From Paenalcaligenes hominis (lineage in GTDB: Bacteria; Pseudomonadota; Gammaproteobacteria; Burkholderiales; Burkholderiaceae_B), in the NCBI RefSeq assembly GCF_011927625.1, contig NZ_JAATIZ010000003.1, positions 124,001 through 188,000 of the forward strand: a stretch of DNA of 64,000 nucleotides, in the 5' to 3' direction. Made by a program: the position numbers and the translations under genes. Positions within the stretch are counted from its first letter, which is position 1; every line of letters starts with the position of its first letter. This document shows positions 56,406-64,000 of this stretch, in pieces. The notes beneath the pieces were generated by a model. It worked only from the letters and a program-made list of their open reading frames with translations. It ran no database searches and was not told where the DNA came from.

Positions 56406-59400
56406 ATGCCTTATTCGTACACCGAAAAAAAGCGCATACGCAAGAGCTTCGCCAAACGTGAAGACGTACAGCAGGTTCCTTATTTATTGGCAACACAGCT
56501 GGAGTCTTTCAAGACGTTCCTTCAACGTGACGTCTTACCTTCGGAACGTAAAAACGAAGGTCTGCAAGAAGCTTTTAATTCCATTTTCCCCATTGTAAGT
56601 CATAACCAAATGGCACGGCTAGAGTTTGTTAGCTACGTGCTTGGTGAGCCTGTTTTTGACGTGAAAGAATGTCAATTACGCGGCCTGACATACGCTTCAC
56701 CTTTGCGTGCTAAGGTACGCTTGGTCCTAATGGATCGCGAGGTAAGCAAACCTACCGTCAAGGAAGTCAAAGAACAAGAAGTCTACATGGGCGAAATGCC
56801 TTTAATGACTGAAAACGGTTCTTTTGTCATCAACGGTACAGAGCGTGTAATCGTATCGCAATTACACCGCTCACCAGGTGTGTTCTTTGAACATGACCGT
56901 GGTAAGACACACAGCTCGGGGAAATTGCTGTTTTCTGCGCGCGTAATTCCTTACCGTGGCTCGTGGCTCGATTTTGAGTTCGATCCAAAAGATATTCTCT
57001 TTTTCCGTATTGACCGTCGCCGCAAGATGCCTGTATCCATCTTGCTTAAAGCGATTGGTATGACACCTGAAGCCATCTTGGCACACTTCTTTGAGTTTGA
57101 TCACATCGATCTTCAAGACGATGGCGGTCGCTTGCAGTTTGTGTCCAAACGCTGGCGTGGTGAAGTGGCGAGCTTTGATATTAAAGATCGTGACGGCAAC
57201 ATCATCGTTGAAAAAGACAAACGTATTAACGCGCGTCATATTCGTCTCTTAGACGAAGCCAAAATCGATTACATCTCTATCCCTGAAGACACCTTGGTAG
57301 GTCGCACTTTAGCTAAAGACGTGGTGAACCCTGAAACAGGGGAAGTCATTGCCAAAGCCAACGATGAGCTGACTGAAACGATGTTGGTCGAGATGCGTGC
57401 CGCTAATATTCGTGAGATTGAAACCCTTTATATCAACGATCTTGATCAAGGTGGTTATATTTCTCTCACATTGCGCACGGATGATACTGCTGACCAAATG
57501 GCAGCACGTATTGCTATCTATCGCATGATGCGTCCGGGTGAGCCCCCTACCGAAGAAGCGGTAGAAGCTTTATTCCAGCGTTTATTCTATAGCGAAGAAA
57601 CCTACGACTTGTCTCGTGTGGGTCGCATGAAAGTCAACAGCCGTTTAGGCCGTGGTGAAGACACGTCTGGTCCTATGACTCTAACAGACGAAGACATTGT
57701 TGACACAATCAAGCTGCTCGTCGACTTGCGTAACGGTATTGGCCAGATTGATGATATTGATCATCTGGGTAATCGTCGTGTGCGTTGTGTGGGTGAGTTG
57801 GCTGAAAACCAGTTCCGCGCGGGTCTAGTGCGTGTTGAGCGCGCTGTTAAAGAGCGTTTGGGTCAAGCAGAAAGTGAAAACTTAATGCCGCATGACCTCA
57901 TCAACTCACGTCCTATTTCTGCTGCCATCAAAGAGTTCTTTGGTTCCAGCCAGCTATCGCAGTTTATGGATCAGACCAACCCCTTGTCCGAAATCACGCA
58001 CAAACGTCGTGTATCGGCATTAGGTCCAGGTGGTTTGACACGCGAGCGTGCGGGCTTTGAGGTACGTGACGTACACCCAACGCACTACGGTCGTGTGTGC
58101 CCAATTGAAACGCCAGAGGGTCCAAACATTGGTTTGATTAACTCCATGGCCTTGTTTGCCCGCTTGAACGAATACGGTTTCCTAGAAACTCCTTATCGTA
58201 AAGTGGAAAACAAACAGGTGACCGAGGAAATTGTTTACCTCTCTGCGATCGAAGAAAGCCACTACATCATTGCTCAGGCTAACGCCGAGCTTGATGAAGA
58301 CCATCGTTTTGTTGATGATCTGGTCGCGTGTCGTGAAGCAGGCGAAACCCTGATGACGTCACCTGACAACGTGCAGTACATGGACGTTGCTCCTTCACAG
58401 ATTGTGTCTGTTGCCGCGTCGTTGATTCCGTTCCTCGAGCACGATGATGCGAACCGAGCCTTGATGGGTGCCAACATGCAGCGCCAAGCGGTGCCATGTT
58501 TACGTCCTGAAAAGCCCTTGGTGGGTACCGGTATCGAGCGCACAGTTGCGGTCGACTCAGGCACGACAGTACAAGCACGTCGCGGCGGTATTGTGGATCA
58601 CGTGGATGCTGAGCGTGTAGTGATTCGTGTTAACGATGACGAAAACGTAGCCGGCGAAGTGGGTGTAGATATCTACAACCTAACCAAGTACACACGTTCT
58701 AACCAAAACACGAATATCAACCAACGTCCTATCGTAAAACGTGGCGATTTGGTGGCTCGTGGTGATGTATTGGCGGATGGTGCTTCTACCGATTTAGGCG
58801 AACTCGCCTTAGGTCAGAACATGATGATCGCCTTTATGCCTTGGAATGGTTATAACTTTGAAGACTCGATTTTGATCTCGGAAAAAGTCGTAGCAGATGA
58901 TCGCTATACGTCCGTTCATATCGAAGAGCTAACCGTTGTAGCCCGTGATACAAAGCTAGGTGCTGAGGAAATCACACGTGATATCAGCAACTTATCTGAA
59001 ACCCAACTCAACCGTCTTGATGACTCTGGCATTGTGTACATTGGTGCCGAAGTCCGCGCGGATGATGTTCTGGTAGGTAAGGTTACACCTAAGGGTGAAA
59101 CACAACTGACACCCGAGGAAAAACTTTTACGTGCTATTTTTGGCGAGAAAGCCTCTGATGTAAAAGACACTTCCTTACGTGTGCCGTCCGGTATGGTGGG
59201 TACAGTTATTGATGTTCAGGTCTTCACACGTGAAGGCATTGAGCGTGATAAACGTGCACAGTCCATTATCGATGACGAGCTGCGTCGTTACCGCCAAGAC
59301 CTAAACGATCAGCTACGTATTGTTGAAGACGATGCATTTGATCGTATTGCCAAGTTCCTAGACGGTAAAGAAGTAAACGGTGGTCCACGTCGTTTAGCCA

Positions 59401-60521
59401 AAGGTTCAGAGGTTTCGGCTGAGTACTTGGAAAGTCTTGATGACCGTTGGCAGTGGTTTGATATTCGCCTAGCGGATGAAGAACACGCTTTAGTCCTAGA
59501 GCAAACCAAAGACTCCCTCGAACACAAACGTCATCAATTTGACTTAGCGTTCGAAGAAAAGCGCAAGAAACTTACCCAAGGCGACGAGTTGCCTCCAGGT
59601 GTACTGAAAATGGTTAAGGTTTACTTAGCTGTTAAACGTCGCTTGCAGCCGGGTGATAAGATGGCCGGTCGTCATGGTAACAAAGGTGTAGTGTCTCGCA
59701 TCACTCCCGTTGAAGACATGCCACACATGGCTGATGGTACCCCTGTGGACATCGTATTGAACCCATTAGGTGTTCCGTCTCGAATGAACGTGGGTCAGGT
59801 ACTAGAGGTTCACTTAGGTTGGGCAGCTAAAGGTATTGGTCATCGCATTAATGAAATGATCGAACAAGAGCAAGGTGCTCAAGTTGCCGAAATTCGTGCT
59901 TATCTAGACAAGGTTTACAACACCACCGGTAAAAAAGCAGCTATTGTTGATTTAACCGATGCTGAAATTCTAGAAATGGCACAAAACCTACGTGCTGGTT
60001 TGCCTTTGGCTACGCCTGTATTTGATGGCGCAACCGAAGAGGAAATCAAGGTAATGCTAGAGCTAGCGTACCCGGATCCTATCGCCGAGAAACTACAACT
60101 AAGCGATGACCGGACACAGATTACCTTGTACGATGGACGTACAGGCGAGCAATTCGAGCGCCCTGTAACAGTGGGTTATATGCACTTCTTGAAACTTCAT
60201 CACTTAGTCGATGACAAGATGCATGCTCGTTCTACTGGTCCATACTCCTTAGTGACACAGCAGCCGCTAGGTGGTAAAGCACAGTTCGGTGGTCAGCGTT
60301 TTGGTGAGATGGAGGTCTGGGCTCTAGAAGCTTACGGCGCCGCTTACACGCTGCAAGAGATGCTCACAGTGAAATCTGATGACATCGCAGGCCGTACTAA
60401 AGTTTATGAGAACATCGTCAAGGGTGATCACGTGATTGATGCTGGTATGCCAGAGTCATTCAACGTATTGGTCAAAGAAATTCGATCCTTGTCCCTTGAC
60501 ATGGATTTGGAGCGTAAATAA
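56406..60521 (+). CDS. rpoB: DNA-directed RNA polymerase beta subunit, 1371 aa
   Basis: RpoB forms one jaw of the RNA polymerase core and half of the active site. The N-terminus [18 protein letters not shown] is standard. The rifampicin region reads [21 protein letters not shown] with the wild-type residues D, H and [11 protein letters not shown] and the C-terminal [14 protein letters not shown] are also present. GGAG precedes the ATG at 56406. The length of 1371 fits Bordetella-type RpoB. Its stop overlaps the rpoC start by one base. Confidence 0.98.
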   Translation: MPYSYTEKKRIRKSFAKREDVQQVPYLLATQLESFKTFLQRDVLPSERKNEGLQEAFNSIFPIVSHNQMARLEFVSYVLGEPVFDVKECQLRGLTYASPLRAKVRLVLMDREVSKPTVKEVKEQEVYMGEMPLMTENGSFVINGTERVIVSQLHRSPGVFFEHDRGKTHSSGKLLFSARVIPYRGSWLDFEFDPKDILFFRIDRRRKMPVSILLKAIGMTPEAILAHFFEFDHIDLQDDGGRLQFVSKRWRGEVASFDIKDRDGNIIVEKDKRINARHIRLLDEAKIDYISIPEDTLVGRTLAKDVVNPETGEVIAKANDELTETMLVEMRAANIREIETLYINDLDQGGYISLTLRTDDTADQMAARIAIYRMMRPGEPPTEEAVEALFQRLFYSEETYDLSRVGRMKVNSRLGRGEDTSGPMTLTDEDIVDTIKLLVDLRNGIGQIDDIDHLGNRRVRCVGELAENQFRAGLVRVERAVKERLGQAESENLMPHDLINSRPISAAIKEFFGSSQLSQFMDQTNPLSEITHKRRVSALGPGGLTRERAGFEVRDVHPTHYGRVCPIETPEGPNIGLINSMALFARLNEYGFLETPYRKVENKQVTEEIVYLSAIEESHYIIAQANAELDEDHRFVDDLVACREAGETLMTSPDNVQYMDVAPSQIVSVAASLIPFLEHDDANRALMGANMQRQAVPCLRPEKPLVGTGIERTVAVDSGTTVQARRGGIVDHVDAERVVIRVNDDENVAGEVGVDIYNLTKYTRSNQNTNINQRPIVKRGDLVARGDVLADGASTDLGELALGQNMMIAFMPWNGYNFEDSILISEKVVADDRYTSVHIEELTVVARDTKLGAEEITRDISNLSETQLNRLDDSGIVYIGAEVRADDVLVGKVTPKGETQLTPEEKLLRAIFGEKASDVKDTSLRVPSGMVGTVIDVQVFTREGIERDKRAQSIIDDELRRYRQDLNDQLRIVEDDAFDRIAKFLDGKEVNGGPRRLAKGSEVSAEYLESLDDRWQWFDIRLADEEHALVLEQTKDSLEHKRHQFDLAFEEKRKKLTQGDELPPGVLKMVKVYLAVKRRLQPGDKMAGRHGNKGVVSRITPVEDMPHMADGTPVDIVLNPLGVPSRMNVGQVLEVHLGWAAKGIGHRINEMIEQEQGAQVAEIRAYLDKVYNTTGKKAAIVDLTDAEILEMAQNLRAGLPLATPVFDGATEEEIKVMLELAYPDPIAEKLQLSDDRTQITLYDGRTGEQFERPVTVGYMHFLKLHHLVDDKMHARSTGPYSLVTQQPLGGKAQFGGQRFGEMEVWALEAYGAAYTLQEMLTVKSDDIAGRTKVYENIVKGDHVIDAGMPESFNVLVKEIRSLSLDMDLERK

Positions 60522-63500
60522 TGAAAGCTCTATTAAATCTCTTTAAGCAAGTCAATCAGGAAGAGCAATTCGATGCCATTCGCATCGGGATTGCTTCTCC
60601 CGAGAAGATTCGTTCTTGGTCTTACGGCGAAGTCCGTAAGCCAGAAACGATTAACTACCGTACATTCAAACCCGAGCGCGATGGTTTATTCTGCGCCAAG
60701 ATCTTTGGTCCAACCAAAGACTACGAATGTCTGTGTGGTAAATACAAACGCTTAAAGCATCGCGGTGTAATCTGCGAAAAATGTGGTGTTGAGGTCACTG
60801 TCTCTAAAGTGCGTCGTGAACGTATGGCGCACATCGAGCTTGCATGTCCTGTTGCCCATATTTGGTTTTTGAAGAGTCTGCCGTCCCGTCTCGGGATGGT
60901 GCTAGATATGACACTGCGTGATATCGAGCGCGTGTTGTATTTCGAAGCATGGTGTGTCATTGATCCAGGCATGACGCCACTAAAACGTGGCCAAATCATG
61001 TCAGACGATGACTACCTGAGCAAAACAGAAGAATACGGTGACGACTTCCACGCTTTGATGGGTGCTGAAGCCGTCCGTGAACTGTTGCGCACCATTGATA
61101 TCGACCGCGAGGTTGAAACACTGCGTGCCGAGCTCAAAGCCACAGGTTCTGATGCCAAGATCAAAAAAATCTCTAAGCGCCTAAAAGTGCTAGAGGGTTT
61201 CCAGAAATCAGGGATTAAGCCTGACTGGATGATCCTAGAGGTTTTACCCGTATTACCACCCGAGTTGCGCCCCTTGGTGCCGCTCGATGGCGGTCGCTTT
61301 GCTACGTCTGATCTGAACGACCTCTACCGTCGTGTGATTAACCGCAACAACCGTCTAAAGCGTTTGCTCGAGCTAAAAGCACCCGACATTATCTTGCGCA
61401 ACGAAAAGCGTATGTTGCAAGAGTCCGTCGACTCCTTACTCGATAATGGTCGTCGTGGTAAAGCCATGACTGGCGCTAATAAACGTCAGCTTAAATCCTT
61501 GGCCGATATGATCAAGGGTAAAAGCGGTCGTTTCCGTCAAAACTTGCTTGGTAAGCGCGTTGACTATTCCGGTCGCTCTGTGATCGTGGTGGGTCCGCAA
61601 CTTAAACTACACGAGTGTGGTTTACCCAAGCTGATGGCGTTAGAGCTTTTCAAACCCTTTATTTTCAATCGTTTGGAAATGATGGGCTTGGCTACCACCA
61701 TTAAGGCGGCTAAAAAGCTAGTTGAAAACCAAGAACCCGTGGTGTGGGATATCTTGGAAGAGGTCATTCGTGAACATCCTGTCATGCTTAACCGTGCGCC
61801 TACATTGCACCGTTTAGGTATTCAGGCGTTCGAGCCAGTGCTGATTGAAGGTAAAGCCATTCAATTGCACCCACTGGTTTGTGCTGCGTTTAACGCTGAC
61901 TTTGACGGTGACCAAATGGCGGTACACGTACCGTTATCACTCGAAGCCCAGCTCGAAGCACGCACCTTGATGTTAGCTTCTAATAACGTACTGTTCCCAG
62001 CGAACGGCGAGCCTTCTATTGTTCCTTCACAGGATATCGTTTTAGGTTTGTATTATGCTACTCGTGCTCGTGTAAACGGCAAGGGCGAGGGCATGTTCTT
62101 TGCGGATGTCAGCGAAGTCCAACGTGCCTACGACAGTCACGAAGTGGAATTGCAAACACGCATTACGGTGCGTGTAGATGAATACCAAAAAAATGAACAG
62201 GGCGAGTGGCAAGGCTCTAAAAAGCGTGTAGAGACCACAGTAGGTCGTGCATTGCTTTCCGAGATTCTGCCTCATGGTTTCCCGTTCGAGTTGTTAAACC
62301 AAGCGCTGAAGAAAAAAGAAATTTCACGCTTAATTAACCACTCTTTCCGTCGTTGCGGTTTACGCGCTACGGTTATTTTTGCGGATAAGCTCATGCAGTC
62401 CGGTTTCAGCCTGGCAACACGTGGCGGTATTTCGATTGGCATGAATGACATGCTAGTGCCAGCCGCTAAAGTTGAAATTCTCGACAAAGCCGCGCTTGAA
62501 GTTAAAGAAATCGACAAGCAGTACTCCTCTGGTTTGGTTACGGCCCAAGAACGCTACAACAACGTGGTAGACATTTGGGGCAAGGCCAGTGACCAGGTAG
62601 GTAAAGCCATGATGGAACAATTGGCAACCGAACCCGTCGTCGACCGTCACGGTAATGAAACACGCCAAGAGTCCTTTAACTCCATCTACATGATGGCAGA
62701 TTCAGGTGCTCGAGGTTCTGCTGCGCAGATTCGTCAGTTGGCAGGTATGCGTGGTCTGATGGCTAAGCCAGATGGCTCCATTATTGAAACACCTATTACC
62801 GCGAACTTCCGCGAAGGTCTAAACGTACTTCAGTACTTTATTTCCACTCACGGTGCCCGTAAAGGTCTAGCTGATACGGCGTTGAAGACAGCTAACTCCG
62901 GTTACTTGACTCGTCGTCTGGTTGACGTAACACAAGACTTGGTGATTACGGAAAACGATTGTGGTACGACCAGTGGTTACACCATGAAAGCAGTGCTTGA
63001 TGGTGGTGAGGTGATTGAGCCATTGCGTGACCGTATTCTAGGTCGTGTAGCTGCCATTGATATCGTGAATCCTGACACCCAAGAAAGTGTTGTGGTTGCT
63101 GGCACATTGCTGGATGAAGATACCGTTGACTTAATTGATCAGCTAGGTATTGACGAGGTGAAAATCCGCACTCCATTGACATGTGAAACACGTCATGGTT
63201 TATGTGCACATTGTTATGGTCGCGATCTAGGTCGTGGTTCTTTAGTTAACCGAGGTGAAGCCGTTGGTGTGATTGCTGCGCAGTCCATCGGTGAGCCAGG
63301 TACTCAGTTAACGATGCGTACGTTCCACATTGGTGGTGCGGCATCTCGTGCTGCAACAACCAGTACGGTAGAGACCAAAACAGCGGGTCAAGTGGGCTTT
63401 GCGCTTGGTTTACGTTATGTGACCAACGCCAAAGGCGAGTGCATCGCCATTTCTCGTTCTGGCGAAATTATCATTTATGATGATAACCGCCGTGAACGTG

Positions 63501-64000
63501 AGCGCCACAAGATCCCATACGGTGCGACCATTGCTGTGAATGATGGCGAGTCCGTCAAAGCCGGTCAACGTGTGGCAAGTTGGGATCCATTAACTCGTCC
63601 AATCGTGTCTGAGTACACAGGTACCGTTCGCTTCGAAAACATCGAAGAGGGCGTCACCGTGGCCAGCCAAGTGGATGAGGTAACTGGGTTAACCACTTTG
63701 GTGGTGATCACTCCGAAGACACGTGGTGGTAAAACCGTAACCCGTCCTCAAATTAAACTCTTAAACGAGAAAGGCGAGGAAATCAAAATTGCGGGTACCG
63801 ACCATATGGTAAATATCTCGTTCCCAGTGGGTGCGTTGATTACCGTACGTGACGGTCAACAGGTATCGGTGGGTGAAATTCTGGCACGTATTCCTCAGGA
63901 ATCTCAGAAAACACGTGATATTACCGGGGGTCTACCACGCGTGGCAGAGCTCTTCGAAGCACGCTCACCTAAAGATGCAGGTTTGCTCGCTGAGGTTACT
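60521..64000 (+). CDS. rpoC: DNA-directed RNA polymerase beta' subunit, partial at the window end
   Basis: The first 1160 codons are present and open at position 64000; the full protein would be about 1410 residues. The ATG overlaps the rpoB stop (TAATG). The N-terminal zinc site is [20 protein letters not shown], and the catalytic Mg motif [12 protein letters not shown] is intact. [24 protein letters not shown] marks the bridge-helix region, and a second zinc site with CGTTSGY and [13 protein letters not shown] follows. Confidence 0.98.
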   Translation, partial: MKALLNLFKQVNQEEQFDAIRIGIASPEKIRSWSYGEVRKPETINYRTFKPERDGLFCAKIFGPTKDYECLCGKYKRLKHRGVICEKCGVEVTVSKVRRERMAHIELACPVAHIWFLKSLPSRLGMVLDMTLRDIERVLYFEAWCVIDPGMTPLKRGQIMSDDDYLSKTEEYGDDFHALMGAEAVRELLRTIDIDREVETLRAELKATGSDAKIKKISKRLKVLEGFQKSGIKPDWMILEVLPVLPPELRPLVPLDGGRFATSDLNDLYRRVINRNNRLKRLLELKAPDIILRNEKRMLQESVDSLLDNGRRGKAMTGANKRQLKSLADMIKGKSGRFRQNLLGKRVDYSGRSVIVVGPQLKLHECGLPKLMALELFKPFIFNRLEMMGLATTIKAAKKLVENQEPVVWDILEEVIREHPVMLNRAPTLHRLGIQAFEPVLIEGKAIQLHPLVCAAFNADFDGDQMAVHVPLSLEAQLEARTLMLASNNVLFPANGEPSIVPSQDIVLGLYYATRARVNGKGEGMFFADVSEVQRAYDSHEVELQTRITVRVDEYQKNEQGEWQGSKKRVETTVGRALLSEILPHGFPFELLNQALKKKEISRLINHSFRRCGLRATVIFADKLMQSGFSLATRGGISIGMNDMLVPAAKVEILDKAALEVKEIDKQYSSGLVTAQERYNNVVDIWGKASDQVGKAMMEQLATEPVVDRHGNETRQESFNSIYMMADSGARGSAAQIRQLAGMRGLMAKPDGSIIETPITANFREGLNVLQYFISTHGARKGLADTALKTANSGYLTRRLVDVTQDLVITENDCGTTSGYTMKAVLDGGEVIEPLRDRILGRVAAIDIVNPDTQESVVVAGTLLDEDTVDLIDQLGIDEVKIRTPLTCETRHGLCAHCYGRDLGRGSLVNRGEAVGVIAAQSIGEPGTQLTMRTFHIGGAASRAATTSTVETKTAGQVGFALGLRYVTNAKGECIAISRSGEIIIYDDNRRERERHKIPYGATIAVNDGESVKAGQRVASWDPLTRPIVSEYTGTVRFENIEEGVTVASQVDEVTGLTTLVVITPKTRGGKTVTRPQIKLLNEKGEEIKIAGTDHMVNISFPVGALITVRDGQQVSVGEILARIPQESQKTRDITGGLPRVAELFEARSPKDAGLLAEVT

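Noticed and set aside
58274-58578. Overlapping minus-strand frames within rpoB
   Set aside because: Antisense shadows of a strongly coding gene; no independent start signals.

Overview
The window reads as part of the chromosome of a betaproteobacterium of the order Burkholderiales, most likely family Alcaligenaceae, with a moderate to low GC content for that group. The grounds are the replication-origin neighbourhood (gyrB-dnaN-dnaA, rpmH-rnpA-yidD-yidC-mnmE, mnmG-rsmG-parA-parB), the tRNA-tuf-tRNA-secE-nusG-rplKAJL-rpoBC block, a Bordetella-type globin-coupled diguanylate cyclase, and the sequence character of the core proteins. Genus cannot be settled from the sequence alone.

Region 1 (1-17.4 kb) is accessory metabolism. 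A long minus-strand series starts with a GntR/FCD repressor, a heme-oxygenase-like diiron oxidase (CADD/PqqC type, all six metal ligands present), an aldehyde dehydrogenase, a GlcG-type protein, a three-domain ferredoxin reductase, two paralogous [2Fe-2S] ferredoxins flanking an unrecognised 99-residue protein, a mu-crystallin-type dehydrogenase and a small DUF-like protein. After a terminator come a NIF3-family protein and a Gate-domain membrane protein, then a separately promoted Rieske oxygenase and reductase pair (VanA/VanB-like). Next to it are two TauE/SafE permeases, a second GntR regulator, and a plus-strand operon of an ion-transporter-type permease and a gamma-glutamyltransferase. 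A 15-base identical sequence containing a GTATAC palindrome lies in front of both the diiron-oxidase operon and the permease/GGT operon, which suggests one regulon. The substrate is unknown. This is the best candidate for an undescribed system here.

Region 2 (17.2-28.4 kb) holds a 55-residue orphan gene, a MarR regulator, an acetylornithine-type aminotransferase, DNA polymerase IV, a complete five-gene peptide/nickel-type ABC importer, a PanD with a C-terminal extension, a DUF523 protein and a LysE-type exporter.

Region 3 (28.4-49.3 kb) is the replication and segregation centre. gyrB, dnaN and dnaA run leftward; rpmH to mnmE run rightward. About 7 kb of unrelated genes (thioesterase, nitroreductase, a frameshifted siderophore receptor behind a Fur box, Psd overlapping an oxygen-sensing diguanylate cyclase) separate mnmE from mnmG. 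A 950-bp gene-free region before mnmG carries six perfect DnaA boxes and an AT-rich tract and is the probable oriC. Several parS-like 16-mers lie around it, close to parA-parB.

Region 4 (49.4-64 kb) holds a short-chain fatty acid transporter, then tRNA-Tyr, tRNA-Gly, tRNA-Thr, tuf, tRNA-Trp, secE, nusG, rplK, rplA, rplJ, rplL, rpoB and the first 1160 codons of rpoC, which runs off the window end. I saw no CRISPR array, insertion sequence, prophage or rRNA gene.
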